DNA of 64,000 nt from positions 62,001 to 126,000 of the forward strand of contig SBGX01000011.1 in NCBI GenBank assembly GCA_006226425.1, read 5' to 3'. The DNA is from Bacteroidota bacterium. GTDB lineage: Bacteria; Bacteroidota; Bacteroidia; Flavobacteriales_D; Crocinitomicaceae. The position numbers were made by a program, and so were the translations under genes. How positions within the stretch are numbered: position 1 is the stretch's first letter; each line of letters begins with the position of its first letter. Of the stretch, positions 11,001 to 19,152 are shown one piece after another. The notes below the pieces were generated by a model. That model was not told the origin of the DNA and searched no databases. It worked only from the letters and a program-made list of their open reading frames with translations.

Positions 11001-11567
11001 GACGTTTTGAAAAAGTTTGTTTGAAACACTTAAGTTTTCTTTTTCAAGAACAAGGATGTTCTTTCTTTCCATGTCATTTAGGGAATACTGAAACTTCCCA
11101 AGAATGACGATTTGATCATTTGTAAATTGAATATCTGAAATGACAGCGTACTTGCTTGTTATTGGATCGACATCTAGGAGCTTCAATTTCCCTTCCGCAG
11201 TAATCTCAAAGATGGCAAGTCCGTTGTGAGCTTCACCGTTAATCTCAGAAAAAGTACCACCAATCACAAGATACCTCTGATCCGTTTCTATCGCCTTAAT
11301 GATTCCATCCATGGAAGAGATAGGTTCTTCTTCCATAATTTTGAGATCATCATTCAGAAAAGCCAGGTTTTTCCGTTGGGATTCACCAATTTGCTCAAAA
11401 TCACCGGCCACAATATATCGTTCAAGGGTGTAATTGTATTTAATATCTTCAACACTACTGTTATTGCCGATATCGATATTCGCTTCCTTGTGAAGTTGTG
11501 AGAATCCTGTGCCTAAAAAGCACATAAACACTACCAATACTCTAAAGTTTGCGCAGGTTTTGATCAT
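8040..11567 (-). CDS. Large surface protein with T9SS type A sorting domain
   Basis: I start this 1175-residue protein at MIKTCANF (11567), which gives a signal peptide ending GFSQ and places a TATATTTG promoter box just upstream; the longer reading to 11624 would run through that box. The N-terminal part has repeats such as YLVIGGTFSEINGEAHNGLA, like delta-60/beta-propeller units. The middle holds several Ig/PKD-like domains with paired cysteines. Near residue 1000 is GGIAPFQYSIDGVNYSNNNT, an SprB-like repeat. The C-terminus (LNLYPNPNSGVFDVDVDF, then GTYILRI) is a T9SS type A sorting domain, so the protein should be secreted by T9SS and attached to the cell surface. It is the first gene of the leftward operon ahead of the barrel and toxin. 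Its partner or ligand is unknown. Confidence 0.88.
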   Translation of the reverse strand: MIKTCANFRVLVVFMCFLGTGFSQLHKEANIDIGNNSSVEDIKYNYTLERYIVAGDFEQIGESQRKNLAFLNDDLKIMEEEPISSMDGIIKAIETDQRYLVIGGTFSEINGEAHNGLAIFEITAEGKLKLLDVDPITSKYAVISDIQFTNDQIVILGKFQYSLNDMERKNILVLEKENLSVSNKLFQNVSIDSYHPETLKMYETSDMYVVTGDHVKKGNNIESSGVKFDKKGEYLGEIVVQDDENKLGRELIQVSDNLFSYSRKPSGSPEIVIADIQENKTYARSPRPDLAQSSCYGNQLPDTDQEVYGGEVFYIQDYSPSTTVIERYGVEVNLEKENTVDFTSRWCNPITNDQGGQSDSRKLIAAKNKLFYFDKRMKKVEDKEINNKGFVSFCLEPIRPGGFDNPAPDPCEKLPTRYVTHEVKNADGYAWSYSGSGARIKEANVEGAKYQSLDKDQEVVFHSRTANEVIIEFEHGFTDGDLKVRAFTVCNNVSEKLFARPISTPIINPVSKLEYEASANGATYNCENQSALLTSTTNIHNATVHWKLLAPISGWHDGESVTVYASEYDTTFYEYIAEFRYLSKTNDQCVRTDTVSIPYYKDVPELQLSSNYLEFDCNNTSLVLIGSSTKPFDELWWMINDTIQSNPVSIDTSQFLGGTFYFYGRDSLSRCVDSVPLLVESNFDAPAPPLLNGSNFSQISPIGEISCNEDSLMVVPSNSFGESSSFYWLDENNVPIDTTYLTFGNTRDTVYVVGSNGCTGEYSVFVTENTSLANITPLADTALNCSVDTLLLVHPSNDLLGPNGWLSNGGTDTLVVTQTGDYEYTFFNPLNGCSGTDLLTVSFSNDILIEFSKPDYACQGQSFTVSANAIGIDTPNFTWESGSTTNTETGVGGTNDYLVVDVNDGASCTGHDTVFLTVAPVIQNQIDQFQSCDNQLLFLNNTVTSGGIAPFQYSIDGVNYSNNNTFADLNEGDYTVYIQDASQCIYQFPVTLVAGASPPDLKFLAATNNKPDDLVALVDVTTFNGFDTTYWSLPANIVFEYQTDSIRFVSAIDTGYYNISLIGEIGTCTYTFTKQIYFGEIDSVSFHIDEAKGIQNLNLYPNPNSGVFDVDVDFGLDQHYAIYVANISGELVAHSLQGFGMDISEHFDISAYPPGTYILRIISDYDNAYFPFVKQ

Positions 11568-11591
11568 CTTTTGTACTATTAAATTCGGCAA

Positions 11592-11599
11592 CAAATATA
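11592..11599 (-). promoter_or_regulatory. -7 promoter box for the leftward toxin-cluster operon
   Basis: On the minus strand this reads TATATTTG, an exact match to the Bacteroidota -7 consensus TAnnTTTG, 24 bases before the ATG at 11567. A TTG lies 13 bases upstream, closer than the usual 17-21, so the -33 element is weak or absent. The box should give a leader of roughly 20 bases. Confidence 0.55.
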
Positions 11600-11699
11600 G
11601 AAAAAACAGAAACAAAAAGATCATATTTTGATATATAAAACCAAATATATAATTTAGCAGCCGAAAAATGCCAAATGCGCGAATTCGCAGAAGCTAAAC

Positions 11700-11707
11700 T
11701 AATTTTG
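11700..11707 (+). promoter_or_regulatory. -7 promoter box directly before the rightward exported-protein operon
   Basis: TAATTTTG matches TAnnTTTG exactly and ends 5 bases before the ATG at 11713. If used, transcription would begin at or within a few bases of the start codon, giving a leaderless or nearly leaderless message. No clear -33 TTG is seen. With the opposite-facing box about 100 bases away, this gap looks like a divergent promoter region. Confidence 0.4.
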
Positions 11708-11712
11708 CAAAC

Positions 11713-14589
11713 ATGCTTGGAAAAAGGTTGACTCTAGCTATAACCACTTGGGTACTTTTTAGTGCCTTATTTTGTTTTTCACAGACAGATTTGGAGAACA
11801 AAATATTTGAGATGAATGAGCGCATTCAGAATGACCCTCGACTTCAGGTTGGAAGTATTAATACAGATAGTCTACCTTCTTTACCAATTGGTATTGTGAA
11901 GAAAATAGGGGAGACTGTATATGTTATAGCTATTGATGATGCTGTTTTTGAAACAGATGGGGCGCATTTTTCAGCCTACATGGCCCTAGATTTTCCCGGA
12001 GCAGACAGAAAGTTGGCATTCGCTGCGGAAAATGTGCATTTCAATCCCTCAGGAGTTTTGGCCGGGGAGGGGGCAAAATTGAGTTTGGTTTCAGATGTCA
12101 CCTTGCATTTGGGGCCGAAAGTGGACCTGTTTTTAAGAGGAGATGGCTCCAGTTATGTTGAGTTCGATTGTAATGGATATAAAAGAACACGTTTAAAGGG
12201 TGAATTTCGATTCAATGGAGATTTGTTACAGCCTACCACTCCAGGAGCCACTTATGTTACGGCTTTAGTAGATGTATACGTTCAGGATATTAAAAACCTT
12301 TATGCTTCGGTTAGTTTTTCACCCTTTGAAATCCGAGGACTTAAAGATTATGAGTTCACCGTTAGCGATGCGTCTGTGGATTTGTCAGATTTTCAAAACC
12401 CGAATGTATCCTTACCCGTTTCTTTTCAGGCTGCTTTAGGAGGGAATCAAGACTTGTGGAGAGGCTTCTATTTGAAGACCCTATCAGTGAAAATGCCTGA
12501 GAAATTCAACAGTAAAACGGGTGGTCGCACGGAAATGGGAGTAAACAACCTGTTCATTGATGATTCGGGAATTACGGGCGACGTTTTTGCCACAAATGTG
12601 TTAAATACGAATAAAGGTAACATGTCGGGCTGGGGTTTTTCCGTTTCACGGGTAGAACTAAATGTGTTGTCCAATGCTCTTATTGGGGGAAGCCTGGAGG
12701 GACAGGTAACAATTGCCCCATTGGATGATAATAGTCTCAATTATACAGCAACAGTTGCGGCAGATGGGCCGGATGATGTAGATTACACATTCTCTGTGGG
12801 GTTAAGCTCGAATAAAACAATCAGTGTTCCTTCATTGAAATCTTCCATCACCATTTATCCAACGACAGTGTTAACGGTGACAGACAATAATGCACAGGAT
12901 AAGTTTGTGCCAAGTATGGTGCTCAACGGGAAAATAACAGTGGATGATGGAACAGCAAAAATAGCCAACCTTGACTTTACGAATGTAAGTGTTGGAATTT
13001 CGAAACCGTTTATTAGTGGTGGGACTTTTGCCTTAACTACTAGTGGTGCCAGCTTGGTTAATTTGCCGATATCGATCAACAATGTTACCCTGACTTTTTC
13101 GAGTACAACACAACGAATAGCACTTGGTTTCCAGGTGGGAATTACTTTGGGAGATGCCTCGAGCTCTGTTTCGTTTTCGGCCACTACTGGAGTCGTTGTT
13201 GAAGCCAACACAAATTTTGCAGGCAATGATGGTTTCCATATCAAGTTTCATACTGTTCGAATATCTGATATTTACTTAAACGTAAGTACCACTCCCTTTT
13301 ATCTGGAGGGATACATTGCTATTCGTAGGGATGATCCGGTATTCGGGAATTTATTCTTTGGTTCGATCAATTTTAAGCTGAACAATATTATGAATCAGCC
13401 AATTATTTTAAGAGCTGGCTTTGGTAAAACAAGTGGATCGAGTGGGTACAAATATTGGTTTGTTGATGGACAGGTGCCTGTGAACATACCACTGGGGCAA
13501 ATTGCTTTAAATAAACTGATTGGTGGTGCTAGTTATCATGTTCAATCGACTTTGTCCAACAGCAGTATGATTTCGAAAGTTAGTGGTCAGTTGGATCCTA
13601 ATGCGGCAATTCCCTTTACGCCAAATAGTGCCTATGGATTGGCATTCAAGGCGGGTGTAGGTTTCAGACACTCTACAAGCGAAGAAATTGTTAATGGAGA
13701 TGCTGTGTTCCAAGTCTCTTTCAACGCCGGAGGTGGATTGGCGCAGATCGACTTTTTGGGGAACTGTTTCATGTTGGTTAAAACAACCGATAGATACAAT
13801 CAGTCAATTCAGAACAAAATATTTGGAACGATCTCTGCACAATATAACAACAACACGAAAACCTTTCATACGAATATTAGCGCTACGGCACAATTTGGAG
13901 GTGCAATCGAAGGGAGCTTAAGTGTAACGTTCCATATTGAGCCGAGCGTATGGTATATATGGTTTAACAGACCGAGTAGTCGGGCAACACTTTCTGTAAA
14001 AAGTGGCTCCACGACATTGTTTACTGCATCTAGTTACTTGCAATTTGGAACTCAAATCGACAACTTCCCGAGCTTACCAAGTTGGGCGTATAGTATTTCT
14101 GGAGTGAGTCAGACGCGTAATTTGGATGCAACTAAAGCCTCCACAGGGAATGGTTTGTTGACAGGAATGCGGGTGAACGTTGATTTGGGAAGAAATTATT
14201 TGGTCCACTCGGGAAGCAAATCCGATTACTATGTCTTTCTGGATATTTTCTTAGATTTTGGTTTTGATTTGATGGTGATCAAATATCCAAGTCACGCCGT
14301 TTGTACCCAGACAAATTCAGGCTTTGGAATGAATCAACGTTATTGTACCGGACAGATGTACTTTAAAGGCGATGTTGCAGCAGGAGGAAAAAGAATAAAA
14401 AGAAGCAATAACAATACCACCAGTTTGAAACTGTTTGATATTCAGTTATTAGCCCTTTTGCAAGGAAAATTCCCCAAACCAACATTCGTAGAAGGGAATT
14501 TTAGTGCCAAAGTAAAATTCTTGGGAATTAATATTGGAACGTATAATTTCAAATTCAATTTGGGAACGCAGTGTACGATTTCATATTAA
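11713..14589 (+). CDS. Large exported beta-rich protein, function unknown
   Basis: A 958-residue protein. The signal peptide is MLGKRLTLAITTWVLFSALF, with the end at CFSQ. The rest is almost entirely beta-like, rich in Ser, Thr, Gly and Asn, with repeated units of alternating pattern and no catalytic motif or membrane helix that I can see. It has no T9SS sorting domain; the end is NFKFNLGTQCTISY. Such a composition fits a long beta-solenoid or repeat-barrel structure on the periplasmic or outer side of the outer membrane. It is divergent from the toxin operon and 5 bases ahead of a fibronectin-type exported protein, so the two sets probably work together. I do not recognise the family. Confidence 0.8.
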   Translation: MLGKRLTLAITTWVLFSALFCFSQTDLENKIFEMNERIQNDPRLQVGSINTDSLPSLPIGIVKKIGETVYVIAIDDAVFETDGAHFSAYMALDFPGADRKLAFAAENVHFNPSGVLAGEGAKLSLVSDVTLHLGPKVDLFLRGDGSSYVEFDCNGYKRTRLKGEFRFNGDLLQPTTPGATYVTALVDVYVQDIKNLYASVSFSPFEIRGLKDYEFTVSDASVDLSDFQNPNVSLPVSFQAALGGNQDLWRGFYLKTLSVKMPEKFNSKTGGRTEMGVNNLFIDDSGITGDVFATNVLNTNKGNMSGWGFSVSRVELNVLSNALIGGSLEGQVTIAPLDDNSLNYTATVAADGPDDVDYTFSVGLSSNKTISVPSLKSSITIYPTTVLTVTDNNAQDKFVPSMVLNGKITVDDGTAKIANLDFTNVSVGISKPFISGGTFALTTSGASLVNLPISINNVTLTFSSTTQRIALGFQVGITLGDASSSVSFSATTGVVVEANTNFAGNDGFHIKFHTVRISDIYLNVSTTPFYLEGYIAIRRDDPVFGNLFFGSINFKLNNIMNQPIILRAGFGKTSGSSGYKYWFVDGQVPVNIPLGQIALNKLIGGASYHVQSTLSNSSMISKVSGQLDPNAAIPFTPNSAYGLAFKAGVGFRHSTSEEIVNGDAVFQVSFNAGGGLAQIDFLGNCFMLVKTTDRYNQSIQNKIFGTISAQYNNNTKTFHTNISATAQFGGAIEGSLSVTFHIEPSVWYIWFNRPSSRATLSVKSGSTTLFTASSYLQFGTQIDNFPSLPSWAYSISGVSQTRNLDATKASTGNGLLTGMRVNVDLGRNYLVHSGSKSDYYVFLDIFLDFGFDLMVIKYPSHAVCTQTNSGFGMNQRYCTGQMYFKGDVAAGGKRIKRSNNNTTSLKLFDIQLLALLQGKFPKPTFVEGNFSAKVKFLGINIGTYNFKFNLGTQCTISY

Positions 14590-14594
14590 GCAGA

Positions 14595-16631
14595 ATGAGT
14601 CAGAGAAGGGCTTTTTTCATCGGTTTTCTGTTTCTTGTGTTTCAATTACAAGGTCAGGAAGCATTAATTCATAGTTTTAAATTAGAAAAGAACAAGCTCT
14701 TTTTTAAGTGGGTTCCGACCGATGCGAGCACATTTCGTGAGATGTTGACCCAGGAAACGGAGGTGGCCTGGATTCAGGTCGATCGTAAGAAAGACAATGA
14801 TCTCATTGACTTTTCAAAAGCGACGATTGAAAAAAGAGAGGCCCTGGCGAACAGAATTGATGAATTGTACCGGGAGGATACTTCCCTAATCATTTTTGCC
14901 GAGAATATTTTAAATCAAAAAACAAAACAAGATTCTGCTGGAGAAGTCGGTGATATCCCATTCGTAAACGCCCTGGTACAAAACTTTCTGGATAGCAAAA
15001 TTGCTGGTTTAACAGGAAATGTCCTGATCATCCCGAAGATTAATGCCAAAAAGGATTTGGCCATCCGAGTCCGAAACAAAGGATTTGATAAAGACTACAT
15101 TTTTTGGGTGAATCCAAGAAGTTATAGTCTAAATGAAATTCCGGCAGAGATCTTTTTGGATGAACGAAAGGTGAACCTGACCTGGAATGTGAAGGATCTG
15201 AATGAAGACTTTTTCGCCTATAATATATACAGGAAAGGCCCGGGAGAAAAAAGTTTTGTGAAAATGAACGAACGTCCAAAAGTTCCTTTTGAAGCAAAGG
15301 ACGATCTGACACCTGAAATAAGACGATTTTTGGATGCTAAGGTGGAAAAAGGGAATGCGTATGAGTATATGCTTCGTGGAATAGATTATTTTGGTGATGA
15401 AACGGGAGAGTCCAAAACGAAGAAAATTTATATCCCGCTCTATGTGGATGCGGAAGCACTCATAGATACAATTCGTGCTGAAGGATTAGAAAGGTTTGTT
15501 GAAGTCAAAATTTCCCCAACCGATCAAACAATGAAGCCTTCGTTTGATCGTCTGTTGCTTATGAGATCCGATAGCTTGTTGTTTGGATATGAAACCATTG
15601 AAACGGTTCGCTTACTTCCCAGTGCGGAGTCCTACCAATTTAAGCTCGGTGGAATAGAGACAGGAGAGGCATACTATTATAAAACGGTATTACTAAGCAA
15701 GGATAACGACTCGGTGGAATCTATTCCATATTACTTTTTTACCCTCGATCAAAGGGCACCAGAAATTGCTACGAATTTAATGGGGAAAGTTGATAGTACA
15801 GGTATTGTAAAACTGGCGTGGACAGCTCCTCCAGATAAAGATGTATCAGGTTATAGAGTGTTTCGAGCAAATGCACTGAATGAAGAATTTCAGGAGATAA
15901 CAAAAGTTCTAAAAAAAGGAAGTTCATACCAGGATACGCTGTCATTAAATACCCTGACGAATGAAGTTTATTACTATGTCGTTGCGGTTGATCACAATTT
16001 TAATAACTCTCCGAATTCTGATACGGTTTTGTTAATGAAGCCGGACACCATTCCGCCGGTGGCTTCAGTATTTAAAAAATACAAGTCCAAGAATGAAGGG
16101 GTGTATATGAAGTGGTATAATTCTACGAGTCAGGATCTGCTGCAACAATACTTAATTCGTTATGTTGATCGTCAGGGAAGTAGGATTTCCGATACCATTT
16201 ACCGATGGTCAGATACGACAAGTCAAATAGTTGATAAACAGGTCAATCCAGGATATAGGTATGAATATGAAATTTTGTCCCTGGATAAAAGTAAGAATCA
16301 AAGCAAATCAACTAGATTACAAGTCTTTTTTGAAACCGGATACCGTCAGGCAATTGAAAGTTTAGAAGCCCGGGCAAATAGGGAAAATAAGTCCATCGAA
16401 TTGCGTTGGAGTTATTCGGACAGTGCGAACGTTTACTCTTACCAAATTTTTAAGGCTAGAGAGGATGGAAGTTTCTATTCTTTTAAAACCATCATAAATA
16501 AGCCCGGATTGGAGCTTTTTGTGGAAGACAGACAATTAAAAATCAATAACCGATATAGATACAAGATCAAGGCAGTTTTGAAGTCCGGTATCCCCACAGC
16601 CCTGTCTGAGGAGGTGGTCGTGGTCTATTGA
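14595..16631 (+). CDS. Exported fibronectin type III repeat protein
   Basis: A 678-residue protein started at MSQRRAFF (14595), which gives a signal peptide ending QLQGQ and a 5-base gap to the upstream stop; an earlier in-frame ATG at 14571 lies inside the previous gene and spoils the signal. Several fibronectin III-like domains follow, recognisable by repeated VNLTWNVKD, VKLAWTAPPDKDVSGYRVFR and IELRWSYSDSANVYSYQIFK segments (about residues 190-290, 395-490, 500-580 and 590-678). No enzymatic domain is seen. It is translated together with the beta-rich exported protein and faces away from the toxin operon. A role in protein-protein assembly at the cell surface is inferred. Confidence 0.82.
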   Translation: MSQRRAFFIGFLFLVFQLQGQEALIHSFKLEKNKLFFKWVPTDASTFREMLTQETEVAWIQVDRKKDNDLIDFSKATIEKREALANRIDELYREDTSLIIFAENILNQKTKQDSAGEVGDIPFVNALVQNFLDSKIAGLTGNVLIIPKINAKKDLAIRVRNKGFDKDYIFWVNPRSYSLNEIPAEIFLDERKVNLTWNVKDLNEDFFAYNIYRKGPGEKSFVKMNERPKVPFEAKDDLTPEIRRFLDAKVEKGNAYEYMLRGIDYFGDETGESKTKKIYIPLYVDAEALIDTIRAEGLERFVEVKISPTDQTMKPSFDRLLLMRSDSLLFGYETIETVRLLPSAESYQFKLGGIETGEAYYYKTVLLSKDNDSVESIPYYFFTLDQRAPEIATNLMGKVDSTGIVKLAWTAPPDKDVSGYRVFRANALNEEFQEITKVLKKGSSYQDTLSLNTLTNEVYYYVVAVDHNFNNSPNSDTVLLMKPDTIPPVASVFKKYKSKNEGVYMKWYNSTSQDLLQQYLIRYVDRQGSRISDTIYRWSDTTSQIVDKQVNPGYRYEYEILSLDKSKNQSKSTRLQVFFETGYRQAIESLEARANRENKSIELRWSYSDSANVYSYQIFKAREDGSFYSFKTIINKPGLELFVEDRQLKINNRYRYKIKAVLKSGIPTALSEEVVVVY

Positions 16632-16709
16632 TGTCAACGTCCACCTGTCTATATGTGAATATGTTCAACAATCCGTAAAAAGTGTTAGCTAAACAGCATT
16701 TGCTTTCCT

Positions 16710-16717
16710 TACCTTTG
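16710..16717 (+). promoter_or_regulatory. -7 promoter box of the AraC-type regulator
   Basis: TACCTTTG matches TAnnTTTG exactly and ends 13 bases before the ATG at 16731. No well-spaced -33 element is visible. Confidence 0.45.
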
Positions 16718-16730
16718 TTCAAAAGAGCAA

Positions 16731-17639
16731 ATGGGAGAAGAAATCATACGCATCAAGTCGGTAAGTGATGTACATGCCGCAACGAGTTCCGGAAATGTTC
16801 GTCACCCGTTAATTACCATTTTGGAAGCCTCCGCATGTTCTTATCCAAAAGGGCTGACCAAACAAAAGATAGTATCGGATCTATATACGATTATGCTGAA
16901 GGATAAGGATTGTGGAATACAGTATGGTCGAAATTCGTATGACTTTGACGAAGGAGTACTGACCTTTATCGGTCCGGATCAGGTGGTCTCTTTCAATGAA
17001 AGTCCGGAGGAACCCCGGGGCTGGATGTTGTTTTTTCACCCGGATTTGATTCGTTCTTCCCATTTGGGAAAGCATATTCGGGATTATCGCTTTTTCTCGT
17101 ATGATGTACACGAAGCACTGCACCTCTCAGAAAAAGAAGAAGGCATCCTGAACGACTGTGTGGAGAAAATTGAAATGGAACTGGATCAGAATATTGATCG
17201 TCACAGTCAGTCCTTATTGATTTCCAATCTGGAATTACTTCTGAACTATTGCCAACGCTTTTATGAGCGGCAGTTTCACACCAGGAAAGAGGCCCATTCA
17301 GATGTTGTCAGCAAAGTTGAACAATTGATTCGTACTTATTTTGAAGAGGGAAAACAGTTGGAACATGGAACGATTACGGTACAGGATTTGGCGGAAGGAG
17401 TACACCTTTCTTCCAATTATTTAAGCGATCTCTTGAAAAAGGAAACAGGCAGAAACGCGAAAGAACACATCAATTATTTTGTCATTGATCAGGCCAAAAC
17501 AAACCTGTTGAATTCAAGGGCCAATGTCAGCGAAATCGCTTATGAATTAGGCTTTAACTATCCCCATTATTTCAGCCGAATGTTTAAGAAAGAGACAGGC
17601 ATGACCCCCCAGGAGTATCGGGAAAAGAGGTTGAATTAA
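16731..17639 (+). CDS. AraC-family transcriptional regulator
   Basis: A 302-residue protein. The N-terminal 180 residues form a cupin-like sensor (DEGVLTFIGPDQVVSF, then GWMLFFHPDLI). The C-terminal 100 residues are the two-helix-turn-helix AraC DNA-binding domain: ITVQDLAEGVHLSSNYLSDL for the first helix-turn-helix, and VSEIAYELGFNYPHYFSRMF followed by KKETGMTPQEYR for the second. It has its own promoter box and stands between the exported-protein cluster and the proteasome-like trio. It converges with the trio and so is not in an operon with it. Which genes it controls cannot be read from the sequence. Confidence 0.93.
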   Translation: MGEEIIRIKSVSDVHAATSSGNVRHPLITILEASACSYPKGLTKQKIVSDLYTIMLKDKDCGIQYGRNSYDFDEGVLTFIGPDQVVSFNESPEEPRGWMLFFHPDLIRSSHLGKHIRDYRFFSYDVHEALHLSEKEEGILNDCVEKIEMELDQNIDRHSQSLLISNLELLLNYCQRFYERQFHTRKEAHSDVVSKVEQLIRTYFEEGKQLEHGTITVQDLAEGVHLSSNYLSDLLKKETGRNAKEHINYFVIDQAKTNLLNSRANVSEIAYELGFNYPHYFSRMFKKETGMTPQEYREKRLN

Positions 17640-17658
17640 ATTAATAGAAATATCTTTA

Positions 17659-17865
17659 TCAAGATGAAATGCTTATGTTGGTCAAATCTTCTTTTACCAA
17701 ATCAATCATATCAGAAACTACAATAGAACAAAGTTCTTCGATAGAAGCGGTAGAATAATCAACAATAAGATCATTATTCAAATCATGTAATCCCTTTGTT
17801 TCAAGTGTAACTGGATTAAAGTTTAAATTTAGCATTATAGTATCAGTATTGAATAATTGTTCCAT
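17659..17865 (-). CDS. Small protein of unknown function behind the Ntn-hydrolase
   Basis: A 68-residue protein (MEQLFNTDTIMLNLNFNPVT onward) beginning 9 bases after the stop of the proteasome-like gene. It is acidic (about 10 Asp and Glu over the last half), has no signal or membrane segment, and resembles no family I know. Tight spacing and similarly AT-rich sequence support it as a true third gene of the operon. It could be a substrate, adaptor or inhibitor of the upstream enzyme; nothing in the sequence settles this. Confidence 0.55.
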   Translation of the reverse strand: MEQLFNTDTIMLNLNFNPVTLETKGLHDLNNDLIVDYSTASIEELCSIVVSDMIDLVKEDLTNISISS

Positions 17866-17874
17866 ATGTCAAAA

Positions 17875-19125
17875 TTAGAAATATTTTTGAAAAAAGCTTT
17901 GGTTTAACTTTGGGTCGAAATAGTGTTTTCGTTTTATCCAAATAAAACCGTCTCCTTTTGTTATAACAGCTATATCCACGGGCCCTCCTACACTTTCTTC
18001 TGCCATTGTAAATCTTCTCTTTAAGTAGGTTAAGTAAACCAGACTTTCCGCCATTTCCGCTAGGTCTTCTTTGGAAAGTTGTGATACAGCTTCCATTAAA
18101 GGTTGAACATAACGTTGTTTAACCACAGTATTAAATTGATTTTGATACTTTTCAAGGTACTTATCAATTTTAAGGTTCTCCATATGATGAAGTACTTGAG
18201 TTGGCATGTTTTTAATCAATTTTATTTCGTCAGTAAACTCCCTAATGAAATTGACAAAAACGCGGGATGATAGATAATTTAATTCTGGACTAATTCCTTG
18301 TAGTATCGTGTCAATGACATCTGTTTGAGCAAATGGTCTAATGCACGAACTATTCACGTTATTAATTATAGCGCTATTTTCCTCATCATCTTTATAACGT
18401 AGGTTGCTATCAATAACGATGGAAACATTTATTGGATAAAGGCGCGGAAAAATTTCAGAATTACCGAAACCAATGAAAATTAGTCCAGTGAATTGTAAGA
18501 ATTGATCGTGTGTCAGGTAGGCATAATAAGATTCGACTAGTTTATTCTCAATATGTTGAGGTTTGAAGTTGGTGTTTAAGTTTTCATTGAGTATGCTTAA
18601 TATTTTTGGGACAAATTTTTTTAGTTCGCTTAAGGTTCTATTCTTGTTGATTGATTTCAAGCTATCGAGCTTTTTGTGCTTTGGGATTTCATTTGAAATA
18701 TAATCGTCAATAAATGGGGGTAAATCTTGTTGTAGATCTTTTTGCCCTTTTCTTTTCAGAAATTCATTAATCATTGCTTGGGTGAATGAAAGAAAGTCGA
18801 AAAACAGAAAGGAATCAGTTTCCTCTTCAATAAAGAACTTGTTGTCTTTCATCCAATCAAAAAAATCGACTTTATACTCATATAATGTTGAGAAACTTTT
18901 GTTTTTAAGTTTTTTGCGATACTCTTTAATTATGATCTCCCAGGGCACGCCCATGAATTGAGCGTTATTGTATATGACAATGCCAACAGGATGGTATTTT
19001 GAGAGAGTAAATATTTTGTTTGCCGAGTTATAAACCTTCCTGTTTTGGGGGCCACTAATTGTTACTGCACTATCAGCCGCAATTGCGACACCTTGCTTGT
19101 TTAAAATTCCTGCTACTGCGGTCAT
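17875..19125 (-). CDS. Proteasome-like Ntn-hydrolase (putative threonine peptidase)
   Basis: A 416-residue protein. The first residues, MTAVAGILNKQGVAIAADSA, match the start of proteasome beta and HslV subunits. After Met removal Thr becomes residue 1, Asp falls at position 17 (AADSAVT), and a Lys in NSANKIFTL falls at position 36, three residues later than the Lys33 of proteasomes. So the Thr1/Asp17/Lys33 catalytic set appears present with a 3-residue insertion. GIVIYNNAQFMGVPWEII fits the following strand and helix. The protein is about twice the length of HslV or Anbu, with a helical central insertion, and ends with GGPVDIAVITKGDGFIWIKR, a strand pair usual at the end of this fold. It is visibly AT-richer than its neighbours. 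It lies 27 bases after the DUF4157 gene. Substrate and assembly state are unknown. Confidence 0.72.
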   Translation of the reverse strand: MTAVAGILNKQGVAIAADSAVTISGPQNRKVYNSANKIFTLSKYHPVGIVIYNNAQFMGVPWEIIIKEYRKKLKNKSFSTLYEYKVDFFDWMKDNKFFIEEETDSFLFFDFLSFTQAMINEFLKRKGQKDLQQDLPPFIDDYISNEIPKHKKLDSLKSINKNRTLSELKKFVPKILSILNENLNTNFKPQHIENKLVESYYAYLTHDQFLQFTGLIFIGFGNSEIFPRLYPINVSIVIDSNLRYKDDEENSAIINNVNSSCIRPFAQTDVIDTILQGISPELNYLSSRVFVNFIREFTDEIKLIKNMPTQVLHHMENLKIDKYLEKYQNQFNTVVKQRYVQPLMEAVSQLSKEDLAEMAESLVYLTYLKRRFTMAEESVGGPVDIAVITKGDGFIWIKRKHYFDPKLNQSFFQKYF

Positions 19126-19152
19126 ATTACAGTTGGTTTTGTTGTATAGTCT

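Noticed and set aside
12855-13244. 129-codon leftward frame inside the 958-residue exported protein gene
   Set aside because: Antisense shadow of a strongly patterned exported protein; no start context, neighbour or motif supports it.
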